In this document: positions 45,483-56,625 of the stretch, piece after piece | Layout of the letters: each line of letters starts with the position of its first letter | Numbering within the stretch: position 1 is the first letter of the stretch | Source of the DNA: Parietaria judaica | Taxonomy: Eukaryota > Streptophyta > Magnoliopsida > Rosales > Urticaceae | Length of the DNA stretch: 64,000 nt | Assembly (NCBI GenBank): GCA_954871525.1 | Contig: OX940870.1 | Span: 12,307,501-12,371,500, forward strand | Direction: 5' to 3' | The notes under the pieces: generated by a model | Database searches by the model: none | What the model was told of the DNA's origin: nothing | Seen by the model: the letters and a program-made list of their open reading frames with translations, nothing else | Translations under genes and position numbers: made by a program

Positions 45483-47213
45483 CAGCGTCTGTTATCAAAA
45501 GAGAGTGCCGAAACCACGGTCCCAAATCAGAACCAAGGGGTACTCAGACGTAGTGGGAGGTTCAAAAGACCTGTTGAGCGCTACGAGCACACCCAGTTGG
45601 AATTTCACCTAGCTGTCACAGACACTAGTGTTGAAGATCCCATAGGCTACAAACAAGCTATGAAGGATCCTGATAAGGGAGAATGGCAGGAAGCCATGAA
45701 CCAAGAAATAGAATCTATGGATTCTAATGTAGTCTGGGAACTTGTAGACTTACCGGATGGTTTCAAAACCATTGGCTGTAAGTGGGTATACAAGCGAAAG
45801 AGAGGAGTGGACGGGAAGGTTGAAACCTTCAAGGCTAGACTAGTGGCAAAGGGTTTTACCCAGAGGGAAGGTATTGATTTCGATGAAACCTTCGCTCCAG
45901 TCGCTAAGTTCAAGTCCATCCGGATTCTCATGGCCATAGCCTGTAGTCTCAATTATGAGATTTGGCAGATGGACGTCAAAACCGCATTCCTGAACGGGTA
46001 CATTGACGAAAACATCTATATGGACCAACCAGAAGGGTTCGTGCAACAGGGTCAAGAAGGGAAAGTTTGTAGATTACTTAAATCCATTTATGGATTAAAG
46101 CAAGCTTCCAGATCCTGGAATCTAAGGTTTGATGAAACCATCAAGACCTATGGATTCATTCAAAATGTCACTGAGGCCTGCATTTATAAACTCAATGACG
46201 AAACCGTGGAAATTTTTCTTGTTCTGTACGTCGACGATATTCTTCTCATTGGAAACAGTGTGAAGAAGCTATCGGACGTAAAAGCGTGGCTATCTACGCA
46301 ATTCCAAATGAAGGACATGGGAGAAGCCAGCTATGTTCTTGGGATCCGTATATTCAGGGATCGCAACAACAGGCTTCTAGCCTTATCGCAAGCAACTTAC
46401 ATTGATAAGGTGCTTGAACGTTTTGCAATGGCAAACTCCAAGGGAGGTAACTTACCAACCAGACATGGAGTGTTCCTTAGTAGGAAACAATGCCCAACTT
46501 CTCCGGAAGAGCAAGACGTGATGAGGAGAATACCCTATGCTTCAGCAGTGGGAAGTCTGATGTACGCTATGCAGTGTACTAGGCCAGACATCTGTTACGC
46601 TGTGGGAATTGTTAGCAGATATCAATCCAACCCTGGTATGGCTCACTGGACAGCAGTGAAGAACATTCTCAAGTATCTTCGGAGAACGAGAAACTATATG
46701 TTAGTGTTTTCAGGATCAGAACTGAATCCACTAGGATACACTGATTCAGACTTTATGTCTGATAGAGACGCGAGAAAGTCGACGTCAGGAGCAGTGTACA
46801 CCCTTGCTGGTGGAGCGATATTCTGGAGAAGCATAAAGCAATCCTGTATCGCAGATTCCACCATGGAAGCTGAATACGTGGCAGCCTGTGAGGCAGCCAA
46901 AGAATCAGTTTGGCTCAAGAATTTCTACATAGAACTGGGAGTTGTTCCAGATGTAGATGGGCCCCAAACACTATACTGTGACAACAGTGGTGCGGTGGCA
47001 AATTCTAAAGAGCCCAGAGATCATAACAAGGCAAAACATATAGAACGCAAATACCATCTCATAAGAGAGATAGTGCGTCGTGGCGACGTAAGGGTTGTGA
47101 AAATAGCCTCGGAAGACAATCTGGCTGATCCATTCACCAAGACGTTGCCAGAGAAAATATTCAGGAGGCATCTGGAGAATATGGGTCTGAAAGACATGGG
47201 TCATCTTCTTTAA
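45483..47213 (+). CDS. Copia-2 partial pol: RT and RNase H, intact frame
   Basis: A frame open for 576 codons from just after a TAA at 45480 to a TAA at 47211-47213; the first in-frame ATG is at 45660. It begins in the C-terminal tail of integrase (GVLRRSGRFKRP). Reverse transcriptase follows with KTAFLNG, GLKQASRSWN and the catalytic YVDD, then RNase H with YTDSDF, STMEAEY and YCDNSGAV. Compared with Copia-1 it has Gln instead of the TAG stop and Asp instead of Asn at the catalytic site. It has no gag or protease partner, so how it would be translated or processed is unclear. Confidence 0.9.
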   Translation, partial: QRLLSKESAETTVPNQNQGVLRRSGRFKRPVERYEHTQLEFHLAVTDTSVEDPIGYKQAMKDPDKGEWQEAMNQEIESMDSNVVWELVDLPDGFKTIGCKWVYKRKRGVDGKVETFKARLVAKGFTQREGIDFDETFAPVAKFKSIRILMAIACSLNYEIWQMDVKTAFLNGYIDENIYMDQPEGFVQQGQEGKVCRLLKSIYGLKQASRSWNLRFDETIKTYGFIQNVTEACIYKLNDETVEIFLVLYVDDILLIGNSVKKLSDVKAWLSTQFQMKDMGEASYVLGIRIFRDRNNRLLALSQATYIDKVLERFAMANSKGGNLPTRHGVFLSRKQCPTSPEEQDVMRRIPYASAVGSLMYAMQCTRPDICYAVGIVSRYQSNPGMAHWTAVKNILKYLRRTRNYMLVFSGSELNPLGYTDSDFMSDRDARKSTSGAVYTLAGGAIFWRSIKQSCIADSTMEAEYVAACEAAKESVWLKNFYIELGVVPDVDGPQTLYCDNSGAVANSKEPRDHNKAKHIERKYHLIREIVRRGDVRVVKIASEDNLADPFTKTLPEKIFRRHLENMGLKDMGHLL

Positions 47214-47228
47214 GTACAAGTGGGAGAT
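47214..47228 (+). promoter_or_regulatory. Copia-2 polypurine tract
   Basis: GTACAAGTGGGAGAT between the stop codon and the 3' LTR, identical to Copia-1. Confidence 0.85.
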
Positions 47229-49971
47229 TGTTGGACATGTGTGTCCTTAAACAAGATATTTTATCCCTTTGTAAAATATTATGACAAGTCGTTGAATAAA
47301 GATGATGCTTATTATGATAATCTTATTATAGTTTCTGGTAGAGTAAAATAGAATGTTTGATTCCTTAGTTCATAAAGGATGCAATTATGTTATTATTATC
47401 ACAACAGAGTCAATGTGAGGAAGAATTAATAATCATAATAAATGAACTTAAAATGTTTGTGACCTGATCAACTGGGTGGGAGCCCATTAATCGTATAAGG
47501 TCATTAATGTGACTAAGTGATAATCCTATTCTGGATTTTGTGTGTGTCACACTCACTAGAAGTGCATTAAGTATGAAGTGTCTTCATACTGGACTGGACC
47601 TGACTTAAGCTCCGGAAGTCATCATATAAGACCGTCACTGATAACTTGGAGTTGAGTCACTAGTAGATGATCAAATGGATATTCGATCTAAGTCCTGAGT
47701 GATCTTGAGTCCAAGCTGCTGACTTGATTGTTCTTTGATTTAACCGTTAAAGAACACGAAATATTACAGCTGTTCCCAACACTATTATTTTGGGAACATG
47801 AGAGTCAGCAGTAAGGGTAGCTTGGTCATAGACATGGGCATCACACAGCTCTCCTTAGAGTGATGATGATTCCCTTGATTGTCGGTGGTGAGAAGTGAGA
47901 GATACCCATGCGCAACTTATGAATCGAAACCATAAGTGGGTTACTCATGATATTGCTGACTGAGTCAAGGAAGTAAATACAATGAGGGGCATAACGGTAA
48001 AAACCGCCTGCTCATTTATGAATCATCAAGTGAAAGATCAATAACCCGAATTTGACTGTATCAATGGACACCCTGCTATTAGAAAGGGAATAATATATAC
48101 CGTATCACTAAAGAGTTCAGCCTCGGGTCTATAGTGGAATCACTTCGAGGTTTGACGAACAACTAGCAGTTCGTTGGAGCTTAAGTGATACGGGTCCATG
48201 GTCCCCAGGATAGCTCCGTAACGGATGATACGTACGTGATTAAAATACATTCTGGATAATGTTTAATCATTTGGCTTGACTTATAAAACTGAAAGGTCTG
48301 TGTCAGACATCAGATAGTTTTATCGTTGGCGTGGCAAAAGTATCATATTTTGGTACACGGAATTAACTGATAAAAAGAAAGTTAGAATTTAGATTTTCTA
48401 TCAGCACCATGTTATTGGATATTAAATTCTAAGCAGCTTTGCTTTTTGAACCAAGTCATTTCGACTTACGGTTAGTGATTTATGGATTTTCTAAGTTTAT
48501 GATCGGTTCGATAAACTTTGAAATTAAATCACATGTCACGAATTTAAATGATGGTGTGGCACCATGACATTTTTATGTGTGATATTGAGATCAGGATTTA
48601 TTAATATAATTTAATTATTTGGATTTAATTATTAATATCTTATTAATAATTAATTAATAATTAATAGATTTATATTAATAAATGAATATATATTTATATA
48701 TATATTAATATGTATAAATTCGAATTAGGGTTTGTTATATAAAACCCTAGGTAAAATTCGAATGGCTTGATTTGGTATTTCTATATTTGCGGCATAAGTA
48801 CCAAATGTTTTGGTACTTTGGTAAATCCCTAAAATCAATATTATCCATTGGATCGGTCATGATTTAGTATTAACCGTTGGATTAGGATATTGATGAATTC
48901 AAAATTAATAACTTGGTGACCAAGTTTTATTTTTCGAATTTGATTAATCAATTATATCCGTTGGATCGGTCTAAGATTTAATCTATACCGTCGGATTAAG
49001 AATTGATTAATTATATATATATATATCTATATATATTCGAATTAGGTTTATGGATAAATTCAAAAAATTGTTTTAATAAATTAATTTATCCTAAACTTAT
49101 TCGATCCATTAGATCGGTTTTAAGAATCATCTCAACCGTTGGATCTAGATAATAATGATTCGAATTTTATATATATATATATATATATATCATAATTCGA
49201 ATTTTATGATGATAAGAAGATAAGATTGGATTTTTGATTTATCTAAATCTTTCTTATTTAATTAAATCCCTAATTAATTATATCCATTGGATTTAGATGA
49301 GATTAAATCTGGACCATTGGATTGAGATAATTAATTATATTTAATTAATGAAATTCGAATTTAGGGAGGGAATATCTCCAAATCGGTTACAGTCTTGAGC
49401 CTATAAATAGGGAGCTCATTCTACACATTTTTCACACCTTTCCCCAGAGAAAAATTCGAACTCTCCCTCTCCTTCAGGGTCTGCGAATTTTCTCTCTGAT
49501 CTCTTCTTCTGGTTCGGCTTAGGAGACTATTTCTCCGGAAGCTTAAAAAGAACCATCAGTTAAAGTTTTGCGACGGAGTCCTGCCGGCGAAGCCCACGCT
49601 TCGGTACGAGGATTCCAGGAGAATATCCCGGAAGATCACGGGAGATTCCCTCAGCACCGGCGGAGCCCTGCCCGACTCAGAGTGCGCAGCCGAAATCGCC
49701 AAACGAGGTACGGCCTTATGCATTGGGTCAATAAATGCAAACATTTACTGCTTTCTATTTATTTCCTATTATGACTAGTTTATTAATAATGAGTTATGAA
49801 TATTAAATTGCATGATATTTATCAGATCTTGGAATATGGTTATTATCCGATATTCGGACCGTTGTTTGGATAACAAGTTTTCCGCTTTAAAATAATTTTT
49901 AAATGTTACCCTGACGGTTCGGACGTATAAATCGTGATAATTATACGGAATCCGAGACGTGATTTCCAACA
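47229..49971 (+). repeat. Copia-2 3' LTR
   Basis: 2743 bp, nearly identical to the 5' LTR apart from a few substitutions and TA-run lengths. Followed by the TSD copy GTTAT. Confidence 0.93.
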
Positions 49972-49976
49972 GTTAT

Positions 49977-51114
49977 CACCCAATTCCTTTGGTTTTCACT
50001 CGAGCAAAAGGGTCATGACTCTTCTCTACTAACTCTCTAATCGGCATTTGGTGACTCCTCCCCCGACGTGCAACTACTCTTTCAGAGATGTGGTGAGAGC
50101 TCTTCTCATTCAAAGTTTTTATCATATTCTAAGTATGAAAAAAAAAAAAAGATGCAGGTATAAAGAGAGAAATAGTTCTATTTGTATATACTTGATGAGG
50201 ATGCAATACCTATTTGCAAATTACTAGGTATATATATTGTGTTTTAATTGTGTCCTTCATTATCTTTTTTTTTTTTTCATTTTAATTTCGTAATTCCATG
50301 AAAATTATACTAAGTAAATCTTCCTAACAACTTCTATTTGATAGATCGATTTTCTCAATAAGTATGCGATGGCTATAATTGAGGAGAGTTTCAAAAGTCG
50401 TCAATATTGCATATTTTATTTTTAATAGTTAGCGTATCTTATTAATTACCATGTTACTAATTTGTCTTGCACTCTTGATTACTATTTAAACAACAGTCTC
50501 TAATTAAATTTTAGGAAATTGATAAAACCAAGCGATAAAGTGAAATAAATAACAGTTCTTTATTTAAAATAGGTTTATTTGCGGCGTAATATTTAAGGTT
50601 ACGAGTTTGTTGCACTTAAATACCTGGTGGTAAAAATATCTATCATTATCTTATATTATCATTTTAATAGTTTAATACCCAATGTTTAAGTATAGTGGTA
50701 AAATTCACTAACGTTATGTTTTCGCGACATTTTATTACAAATGTTAATAGTTAGTTAAAATGTATTTTAGATTTAGATTAAACTAATTTTTATTAATAGC
50801 TTTAAATAAATTAAATCTAAACCTAAGAAAATAATCATAATTAATTCATTTTGTTACTTTATTTTAAATTTAGATTTAATTACTCTTTAAATATTTTTAT
50901 AATTTAATTTTTATTGTTACAAGAACATATTGTTAATAACATGAACATAAATTAATTTAAATTAAAAGCATTATACATGTTAAGTCTCACATTGCAATGC
51001 AACGGAATAACATTACGTTTTTAAAATAATCCAAATTAATTATTGATAATATTTGAAAAATAAATAAATTAAACCATAAAACAATCTAACGTACCAGTTC
51101 AAATTAATTTACGC
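49977..51114 (+). other. Right flank of Copia-2 within the Helitron
   Basis: Begins with GC-balanced sequence (to about 50120) that may be an exon fragment, because the uninterrupted site reads 'ttgcccctgcag' then TTATCACCC. The rest is AT-rich. No gene can be named. Confidence 0.4.
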
Positions 51115-51144
51115 CACCGCGCGAAGCGCGGTGCCGTCCACTAG
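51115..51144 (+). terminator. Helitron 3' terminus 1
   Basis: Hairpin CACCGCGCGAAGCGCGGTG (51115-51133), then CTAG at 51141-51144, followed by T. This is the end structure of plant Helitrons. Confidence 0.75.
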
Positions 51145-51440
51145 TATATATATAAAAGGAAAATCTATCCATAATAAAGTGATAGCTTAGAAAGCCAAAG
51201 ATTTGAGAATCCTCAAATTCTAAAATTTTCAGATTTTTTATTTTTTATATTAATTTTTATTCATTAGATTATAGTAATGGCTGCATTAATTCATGAGCTA
51301 ATTAGACTTTTCATGTACTCTAATTCTCTAAACACCAACTTTGTTGCCGTTTGATGTCCCTCCTCGCTTTATCACACGGTCTCTCGGTTTCGGTCTTTTC
51401 CATTATCCGTCCCTCCTCGCTTTCTCCTCTCATCTCCTCG

Positions 51441-51976
51441 ATGGTTTCTCTCAGACCAAGAAAATCGTCGATGCAACGTCGCCGGCAGCGCCTGGGTTTT
51501 TCCTCTTCTTCGGAATACAACATCGATGGTTGCTCAACGCCTAGCTCACTCAGGTACGGTGTTTGGTGGTTTTACGATTTTAAGTGTTCGAGTTCATTTC
51601 TGTTGCTCGATTCGATTACCGAGTTAGTGTTTGGTGTTTTTATGATTTTGTTCGAGTTGATTTCTCTTACTTGATTCGAGTAGCGATTGACTCACTTCTG
51701 GTTCGAGGCTCAGTGATTGCGATGGTTCGTATGATAAATTTTCACTATATTTCCCTTTTTCACGAAATTAGAGGTTCTTCCGCCATTATTGCGATGGGTC
51801 TTGATTTATGTGATTGTAATTTTGCTGTTCGTTCTGTATAATTTGGTTTTCTCAGGGTAATAATGTCATCTTAGTTTATATCTGAATATGGATCTGCGAA
51901 TTTGCAGCTCCCGGTCCGGCACAGCCCCCATTGCGGGATTTCGATTCCGGCAAAAACTCAAGTCTAATAGCCCAAG
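51441..51976 (+). pseudogene. Two-exon gene fragment in the Helitron
   Basis: An ATG at 51441 opens exon 1 (51441-51553), MVSLRPRKSSMQRRRQRLGF..., ending in CAG|GTACGG. A CT-rich leader precedes it. After an intron ending TTTGCAG, exon 2 (51908-51976) continues the frame with a Ser/Arg-rich stretch and ends AAG|GTGCTG. The two exons join in phase to about 60 residues, basic and serine-rich. No later exon can be connected. It looks like a captured 5' end of a host gene; I do not recognise it. Confidence 0.4.
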
Positions 51977-52199
51977 GTGCTGAGATTTCGCTGCGCAGAC
52001 GGAAATCGCCTAAAACCTCAAATGCACCTCGCATACACTCTTCATCGGCATCGGGGAATCAAATCGGCACCGGAAAGGTCTCGGTTAGAGTTTTGGTGTA
52101 GTACGACATTCCGTTTTTTAATCGGCACTAGGGAATCAAATCAGCACCGGAAAGTTCTCTGCAGTTTGACATTCCGGTTTTTAATTTTTTTTTTTAATT

Positions 52200-53215
52200 T
52201 CCCGCATTAGCTTCACTAATCGATTTTGGATTTGTGCTATGAAATATTGACAGTGGTTTTTTCCGGATTTTCACAGGGCTTGGGTTTTGGATTTGTGCTA
52301 TGAAGACACAATATCGGCAGCGGACTCGGGTTTTCGATTCTCTGCGTTACGGTACGAATCGCAATGGTTTTGGTGTAGTTCGGCACTCGAAATTCTGTTT
52401 CTGCACATTGTCATTCCGTTTTTTATTTTTTAAATTACTGTTTATTTGCCGTTATTCTGTTTCGGTTATTTTATACAAATCGCAATAGTATTGGTGTAGT
52501 TCAAGGCTCGAAATTCCATTTTTATTCGGGTTTTCAATTTTCTGTGTTACGGTACGAATCGCAATGGTTTTGGTGTAGTTCGCCACTCGAAATTCTGTTT
52601 GTGCACTTTGTCATTCCGTTTTTTATTTTTTAATTCGTGTTTATTGCCTTTTTTTTGTTATTTTATACAAATCACTATAGTATAGGTGTAGTTCAAAGCT
52701 CAAAATTCCGTTTTTATTACCTTTGCTAATCGATTTTGGATTTGTGCTATGAAATGTTGAAATCGGTCTTTTTGGATTGTTAGAAGGATAATTGAAGACA
52801 CAATGTCGGCGGCGGACTCGGGTTTACATTTCTCTGCGTTACAGTACGCTTCGCAATGGTTTTGGTGTAGTTTGCCCCTCGAAATTATGTTTGTGCACTT
52901 TGTCATTCCGTGTTTATTTATAAATTCGTGTATATTTGCCTTTTTTTGTTTCAATTAATTTATACAAATCGCAATAGTATTGGTGTACTTCAAGACTCGA
53001 AATTCCGTTTTATTCCGCGTTACATTATTTCCCGCATTACCTTCACTAATCGATCTTGGATTTGTGCTGTGAAATGTTGAAAGTTGTTTTTAAGGATTCT
53101 CAGAAGGAGAATTAAAAATAAAATGTCGGTGGAGGACTCGGGGTTTCGATTCTCTGCGTTACGGTATGAATCGCAATAGTTTTGGTGTAGTCGCACTTCG
53201 AAATTCTGTTTGTTT
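52200..53215 (+). repeat. Imperfect tandem repeats, mixed 200-300 bp units
   Basis: Several modules recur: 'taatcgattttggatttgtgc' near 52217, 52726 and 53046; 'gcgttacggtacgaatcgc' near 52343 and 52543, with variants near 52837 and 53156; 'atcgcaatagtattggtgta' near 52478 and 52968, with a variant near 52668. The array is non-coding and probably arose by unequal exchange or replication slippage. Confidence 0.75.
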
Positions 53216-54060
53216 TTTCAAATGTATGCTAATGCATTGAGCTTTACTTATATTATTGGTGTATAATGCAGACCTCCGATGCATAGCAAGTCGGGGAGTC
53301 GTACCATTTTTTGTGTGATTCTAGACGTTTGTTAATAATGTTTGCTATTAAAAAGAAAAGCAATTTTTTTTTAATTTTGGGTTGATGTATTTTATTTCTC
53401 CAACGATGTGTTTTATTTTTTTGCAAGTTATGAATGATGGCTGATGGCCATATCCTGCTCACAAGGTGATGATGTCATGAACTTGGGTTGGAAAATCTTA
53501 ATTAATTTTAGAAGCTTATTTAAATACTATTATCTTAATAGAATGTGCTCATAAGTATTGATTTTTCAGTGTTGGGTATTGCAGGTGAATCACGCCGACC
53601 CAGAACCAGATTGTTTCCAATCTTATAGGAGACCGAAAGCATTAAGCAGTCATATTTCCATATATGGTATTTTCCGTCTATGTAATAGGTGGTCGTTAAT
53701 ATTAGGTAAAGGAAGTTCAATGAATGTAAAAAATTGAAGAAGAAAAACAACGAACTTGAACCGTTTGGTCATTTTGTGTTTACTCGGTCAAAAAATCTTA
53801 ATTTGGTCATTTTAACACTGGGATTTGCGTTTCATCTTTGAGTTTGTCGTTTTACCTTTTGCAAAAAATTATTGAATTATTCATTTTTCTTTTGTCATTC
53901 TTTTAAATCTAAAATGTTTTTGTTAATGAAGTTGAAAAAAAAGTAGTGAATCAACCATTTTTTTACATTGTAACTTCCTTTATTGACGCACTTCCTTGCC
54001 TTTCTCTCTGGAGAAAAACCTTACTTTCACTGAGATCCTAAGAATAACTCTCAAAACTCG
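53216..54060. other. AT-rich segment of the Helitron
   Basis: No gene that I can name. A possible acceptor 'ggtattgcag' near 53575-53585 precedes a short GC-balanced open stretch that could be another exon fragment, but no partner exon is found. Confidence 0.35.
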
Positions 54061-54129
54061 ATGGCGACGGCTCCTCACATCGCGATTAGGGGTTTTTCAA
54101 AACTTATCTCTGTCCAGTTATCTGTTTGA
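54061..54129 (+). pseudogene. Possible captured first exon
   Basis: ATGGCGACGGCTCCTCAC opens a 22-codon frame (MATAPHIAIRGFSKLISVQL...) after a leader-like CT-rich stretch with 'cctttctctctggag'. The start context and composition resemble the 5' end of a plant gene. The frame ends quickly and no continuing exon is recognised. Confidence 0.25.
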
Positions 54130-54312
54130 AAAAAAGTAGTTTATTACATTCGCAATCCGGGACAAGACAAACAAAATAATTTGTTGTGGCATTCATCAAA
54201 ACGTCGTAATAAGATAAGCGCGTCAATGGCCAAATCAGTTAAATTCTATTTTGGCACATGAAATTATTCAAAGCTTTAATATACCGCTCGAGTTTATAAG
54301 AATATAGTACGC

Positions 54313-54343
54313 CATCGCGCGAAGCGCGGTGCATGTCTACTAA
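54313..54343 (+). terminator. Helitron 3' terminus 2
   Basis: Hairpin CATCGCGCGAAGCGCGGTG with one changed base, then CTAA at 54340-54343. Confidence 0.6.
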
Positions 54344-54379
54344 AAAAGTGGTATAGTATTTACGAATATATTTCATCAT

Positions 54380-54409
54380 CACCACGTGAAACACGGTGCA
54401 GTTAACAAG
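54380..54409 (+). terminator. Helitron 3' terminus 3, decayed
   Basis: CACCACGTGAAACACGGTG at 54380-54398. It equals the other hairpins with three CG-to-CA or CG-to-TG type changes, then CAAG where CTAG is expected. Confidence 0.5.
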
Positions 54410-55413
54410 TTAATATAAAAACTTCTACTATCTATCAAAAACTTTGAATGAAACGCAGACTAAATCCAATGATACATTGTTACATTAAGTGTATATATAC
54501 AATCGTGCTTAATAAAAATAAAAATTATAAAAATCATAACAAATATTTAAGCACAAGTTATATATATTATAGAAAACGATATTAAGCACGATAGAGCATT
54601 CCAATAGAGCATTCCAATTTTTCCAGCTTTTTGACATTTTTCAAATGAAAAATTCACTATATTAATTGAAACTCATTAATGATTTGATGAATTGTTTTTT
54701 CTTCGAGACATACCCTCTCTCAAACATGCATATCAAGTACCAAATTCCTTCTTCTATTCTAATAATGATTAAATTAATTCACTAATATCTCTCTGCCATA
54801 ACTTTTTCATAAATTGTCCAAATAAATTCAAATGGTTAATACACAAGGCTTTTCGTTTTCTCATTCCATCATTTTTCTCACTTCCTAAGAACACAGACAG
54901 ATGGCTATTTTCTTATAAGAAGGCTTCTGATTTCTATTTCCTCATCTCTTTGTAGAATTTGATTTTTTTTTCCGGGTACCCGTACTAATCATATTTTGTT
55001 TTTTCTTTTTTAGGGAATTGGGCGATTATTCCAGCGGGAAATTCAGAAGGTATTGTTTCTGTCTGAAGGCTTAGGGAAGAAGCAATCTCACCTGTTCTAT
55101 GCACCCTAAAGCGCACCATAAAGCTTTACACCTCTGTCTATCTCCTACGACTTCAGTTTCATTTTTTGAGTTTCGATGGTATTTTCCCCTTATGCTGCTA
55201 TTAATGATAACTACAAACAATATTGATGATTTTAATGGAGAGTATTGAATACTGAGATATACTTTGGATTAGAAGGAGGGTTGACTTGGGTTGGGTTTCA
55301 ATTGTATTCTTATCTTTTGAGTTTTTGCAAATGTTTTTGTGTGTTCAAAGGTTAGTCCGAATATAGTAGATAGTTGAAAATACAGTTTCTGAGATATGAA
55401 GCTCTCTGAGCTG
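54410..55413. other. AT-rich segment between Helitron termini
   Basis: No gene named. A short duplication 'agagcattccaat' is seen at about 54593-54619. A possible small exon lies between 'ttttttag' (about 55013) and 'cagaag|gtattg' (about 55050). Confidence 0.35.

Positions 55414-55472
<59 letters not shown>
55414..55472 (+). repeat. Compound microsatellite (TA)n(TG)n
   Basis: About 15 TA units followed by about 14 TG units. Confidence 0.95.
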
Positions 55473-55475
<3 letters not shown>

Positions 55476-56116
55476 AATAAAACTTTCGAGTCTTTAAATA
55501 ATTGTTTTTGGTTCCTTACGTTGAATATTTATTTTTTCTCAATGCAGTTATATAAGTTCTTCATATGAAAAAGAACGAAAAAAAAACCGTCCTTCTGTGA
55601 CTCTTTCTATTACCCGTTTGAATAATTGTCTCTATACCTCATTAGTGCCACACAATTACACTTATAATAAGGTACACCTAATTAAAACGTGGTATACTTT
55701 TTGTTTGTTATTAGAACTCTTTTCAAGGAAGAATGGAGATGGGTGCAGTTTTTTATTTGAGCATTTTTTTTTTGCTATTTTCAATTACTTCGAAGTGTGA
55801 ATTTAAATTTACGAGTTCCTTAACATATTGAAGATATAGATGAATATTTGTAAGCACGTTCTCATTAGCGAGAATATATTTCTATCGATACATGTTAAAT
55901 TTTATTTATATTAACTTTTTATTTCATTTGTATTTTTTTTCCTTCTATTTTTCGTGTGAAAACTGTGTCATTGTTACATTGTGAGTTGTTTCGTTATGTG
56001 TTTATTCATTTTTTAAGATACAACAAATATCTTAATTTTCTATTTGTTTATTTGTTACGATTATAATTAATTTCTCCAATATTTTTATTTAAATTTTAGA
56101 AAAAATATTTCCTCGC
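55473..56116. other. AT-rich segment before the last Helitron terminus
   Basis: No gene. An open frame at 55597-55800 is of AT-rich, low-complexity composition and is not called. Confidence 0.45.
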
Positions 56117-56146
56117 CACCGCGCGAAGCGCGGTGTTATCAACTAG
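56117..56146 (+). terminator. Helitron 3' terminus 4
   Basis: Hairpin CACCGCGCGAAGCGCGGTG at 56117-56135, identical to terminus 1, and CTAG at 56143-56146 followed by T. Confidence 0.75.
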
Positions 56147-56620
56147 TTTTATTTATATAACAATATGATGATATTTTTTTTAGAAAGGAAATACTCTTTG
56201 TGCAAAAAAACCCCAACAAACCCCTTGTACAATGCGTGACATGGAACGTCATGGGGTGGCCAAACCCCAAACCTCAAGAGCTCTCTGAGCTCATTTGAAC
56301 TAATTAAACCATATTTTAAATTATTTTTTGAAACAAAATTACAGTTCAAGAAAATTCGTATGGAACTAAATAGAGGCATGTTTTGGTGTTATGAGCCCGT
56401 ACGAGGTGGGGTCCATTTTTTCTATGGTGAAGTTCTATAAAGTTTTCGGTGGGATCATTTTCCAAATTCCATATTGAAGGGTTCTTTCTTAGACGTGATG
56501 ATGAAGATGATAACTCGGTTTATAATCCAATTGAAACATTCGTGGGAGCTGATTCAATGACTTCGGTTTAGCTACTTGAATTGAATTTATAGCCTTTTAA
56601 ATTCAGTAATGCAGGTGTGC
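56147..56620. other. Intergenic DNA between the Helitron and Copia-3
   Basis: No gene or repeat family recognised. Confidence 0.45.
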
Positions 56621-56625
56621 ATAAG

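Larger units (their letters stand above)
40003..49971 (+). mobile_element. Copia-2: copia element with gag-PR-INT replaced by foreign DNA
   Basis: Complete LTR element, 9.97 kb, TSD GTTAT at 39998-40002 and 49972-49976. LTRs are 40003-42757 and 47229-49971, almost identical to each other and closely similar to those of Copia-1. The leader matches Copia-1 up to and just past the start codon (ATGCC...AAAATGTCT at 44358-44375). From about 44376 to about 45450 the sequence is unrelated to Copia-1 and encodes a three-exon gene. Homology resumes in the C-terminal part of integrase and continues through an intact RT-RNase H. Gag, protease and the integrase core are absent, so movement would need proteins from another copy. 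Confidence 0.95.
38207..51144 (+). mobile_element. Candidate non-autonomous Helitron, interrupted by Copia-2
   Basis: A Helitron-like 5' start (TCTATATATATATAAAAGG) is at 38207; a second similar start lies at 38124. A typical 3' end is at 51115-51144: hairpin CACCGCGC-GAA-GCGCGGTG, eight bases, then CTAG followed by T. There is no inverted repeat or target duplication, as expected for Helitrons. No Rep/helicase is encoded, so it would be non-autonomous. It contains exon-like fragments and Copia-2; without Copia-2 it is about 3.0 kb. The pairing of this 5' end with this 3' end is an inference. Confidence 0.5.
51145..56146 (+). mobile_element. Second Helitron or Helitron cluster
   Basis: Starts directly after the first terminus with 'tatatatataaaagga', similar to the Helitron start at 38207. 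Both are followed by a shared 'aaagatttgag(a/g)atcct' segment near 38265 and 51201. Candidate 3' ends are at 54313-54343, 54380-54409 and 56117-56146. It holds exon-like fragments and tandem repeats but no Rep/helicase. Which 3' end belongs to this 5' end cannot be decided by eye. Confidence 0.45.

Noticed and set aside
40003..49971. The three-exon gene as a host gene that Copia-2 merely flanks
   Set aside because: It lies between the two LTRs, uses the element's own leader and start codon, and the TSD encloses the whole unit, so it is part of the element.
53253..53750. Minus-strand open frames in the Helitron
   Set aside because: AT-rich, low-complexity frames with no similarity I recognise.
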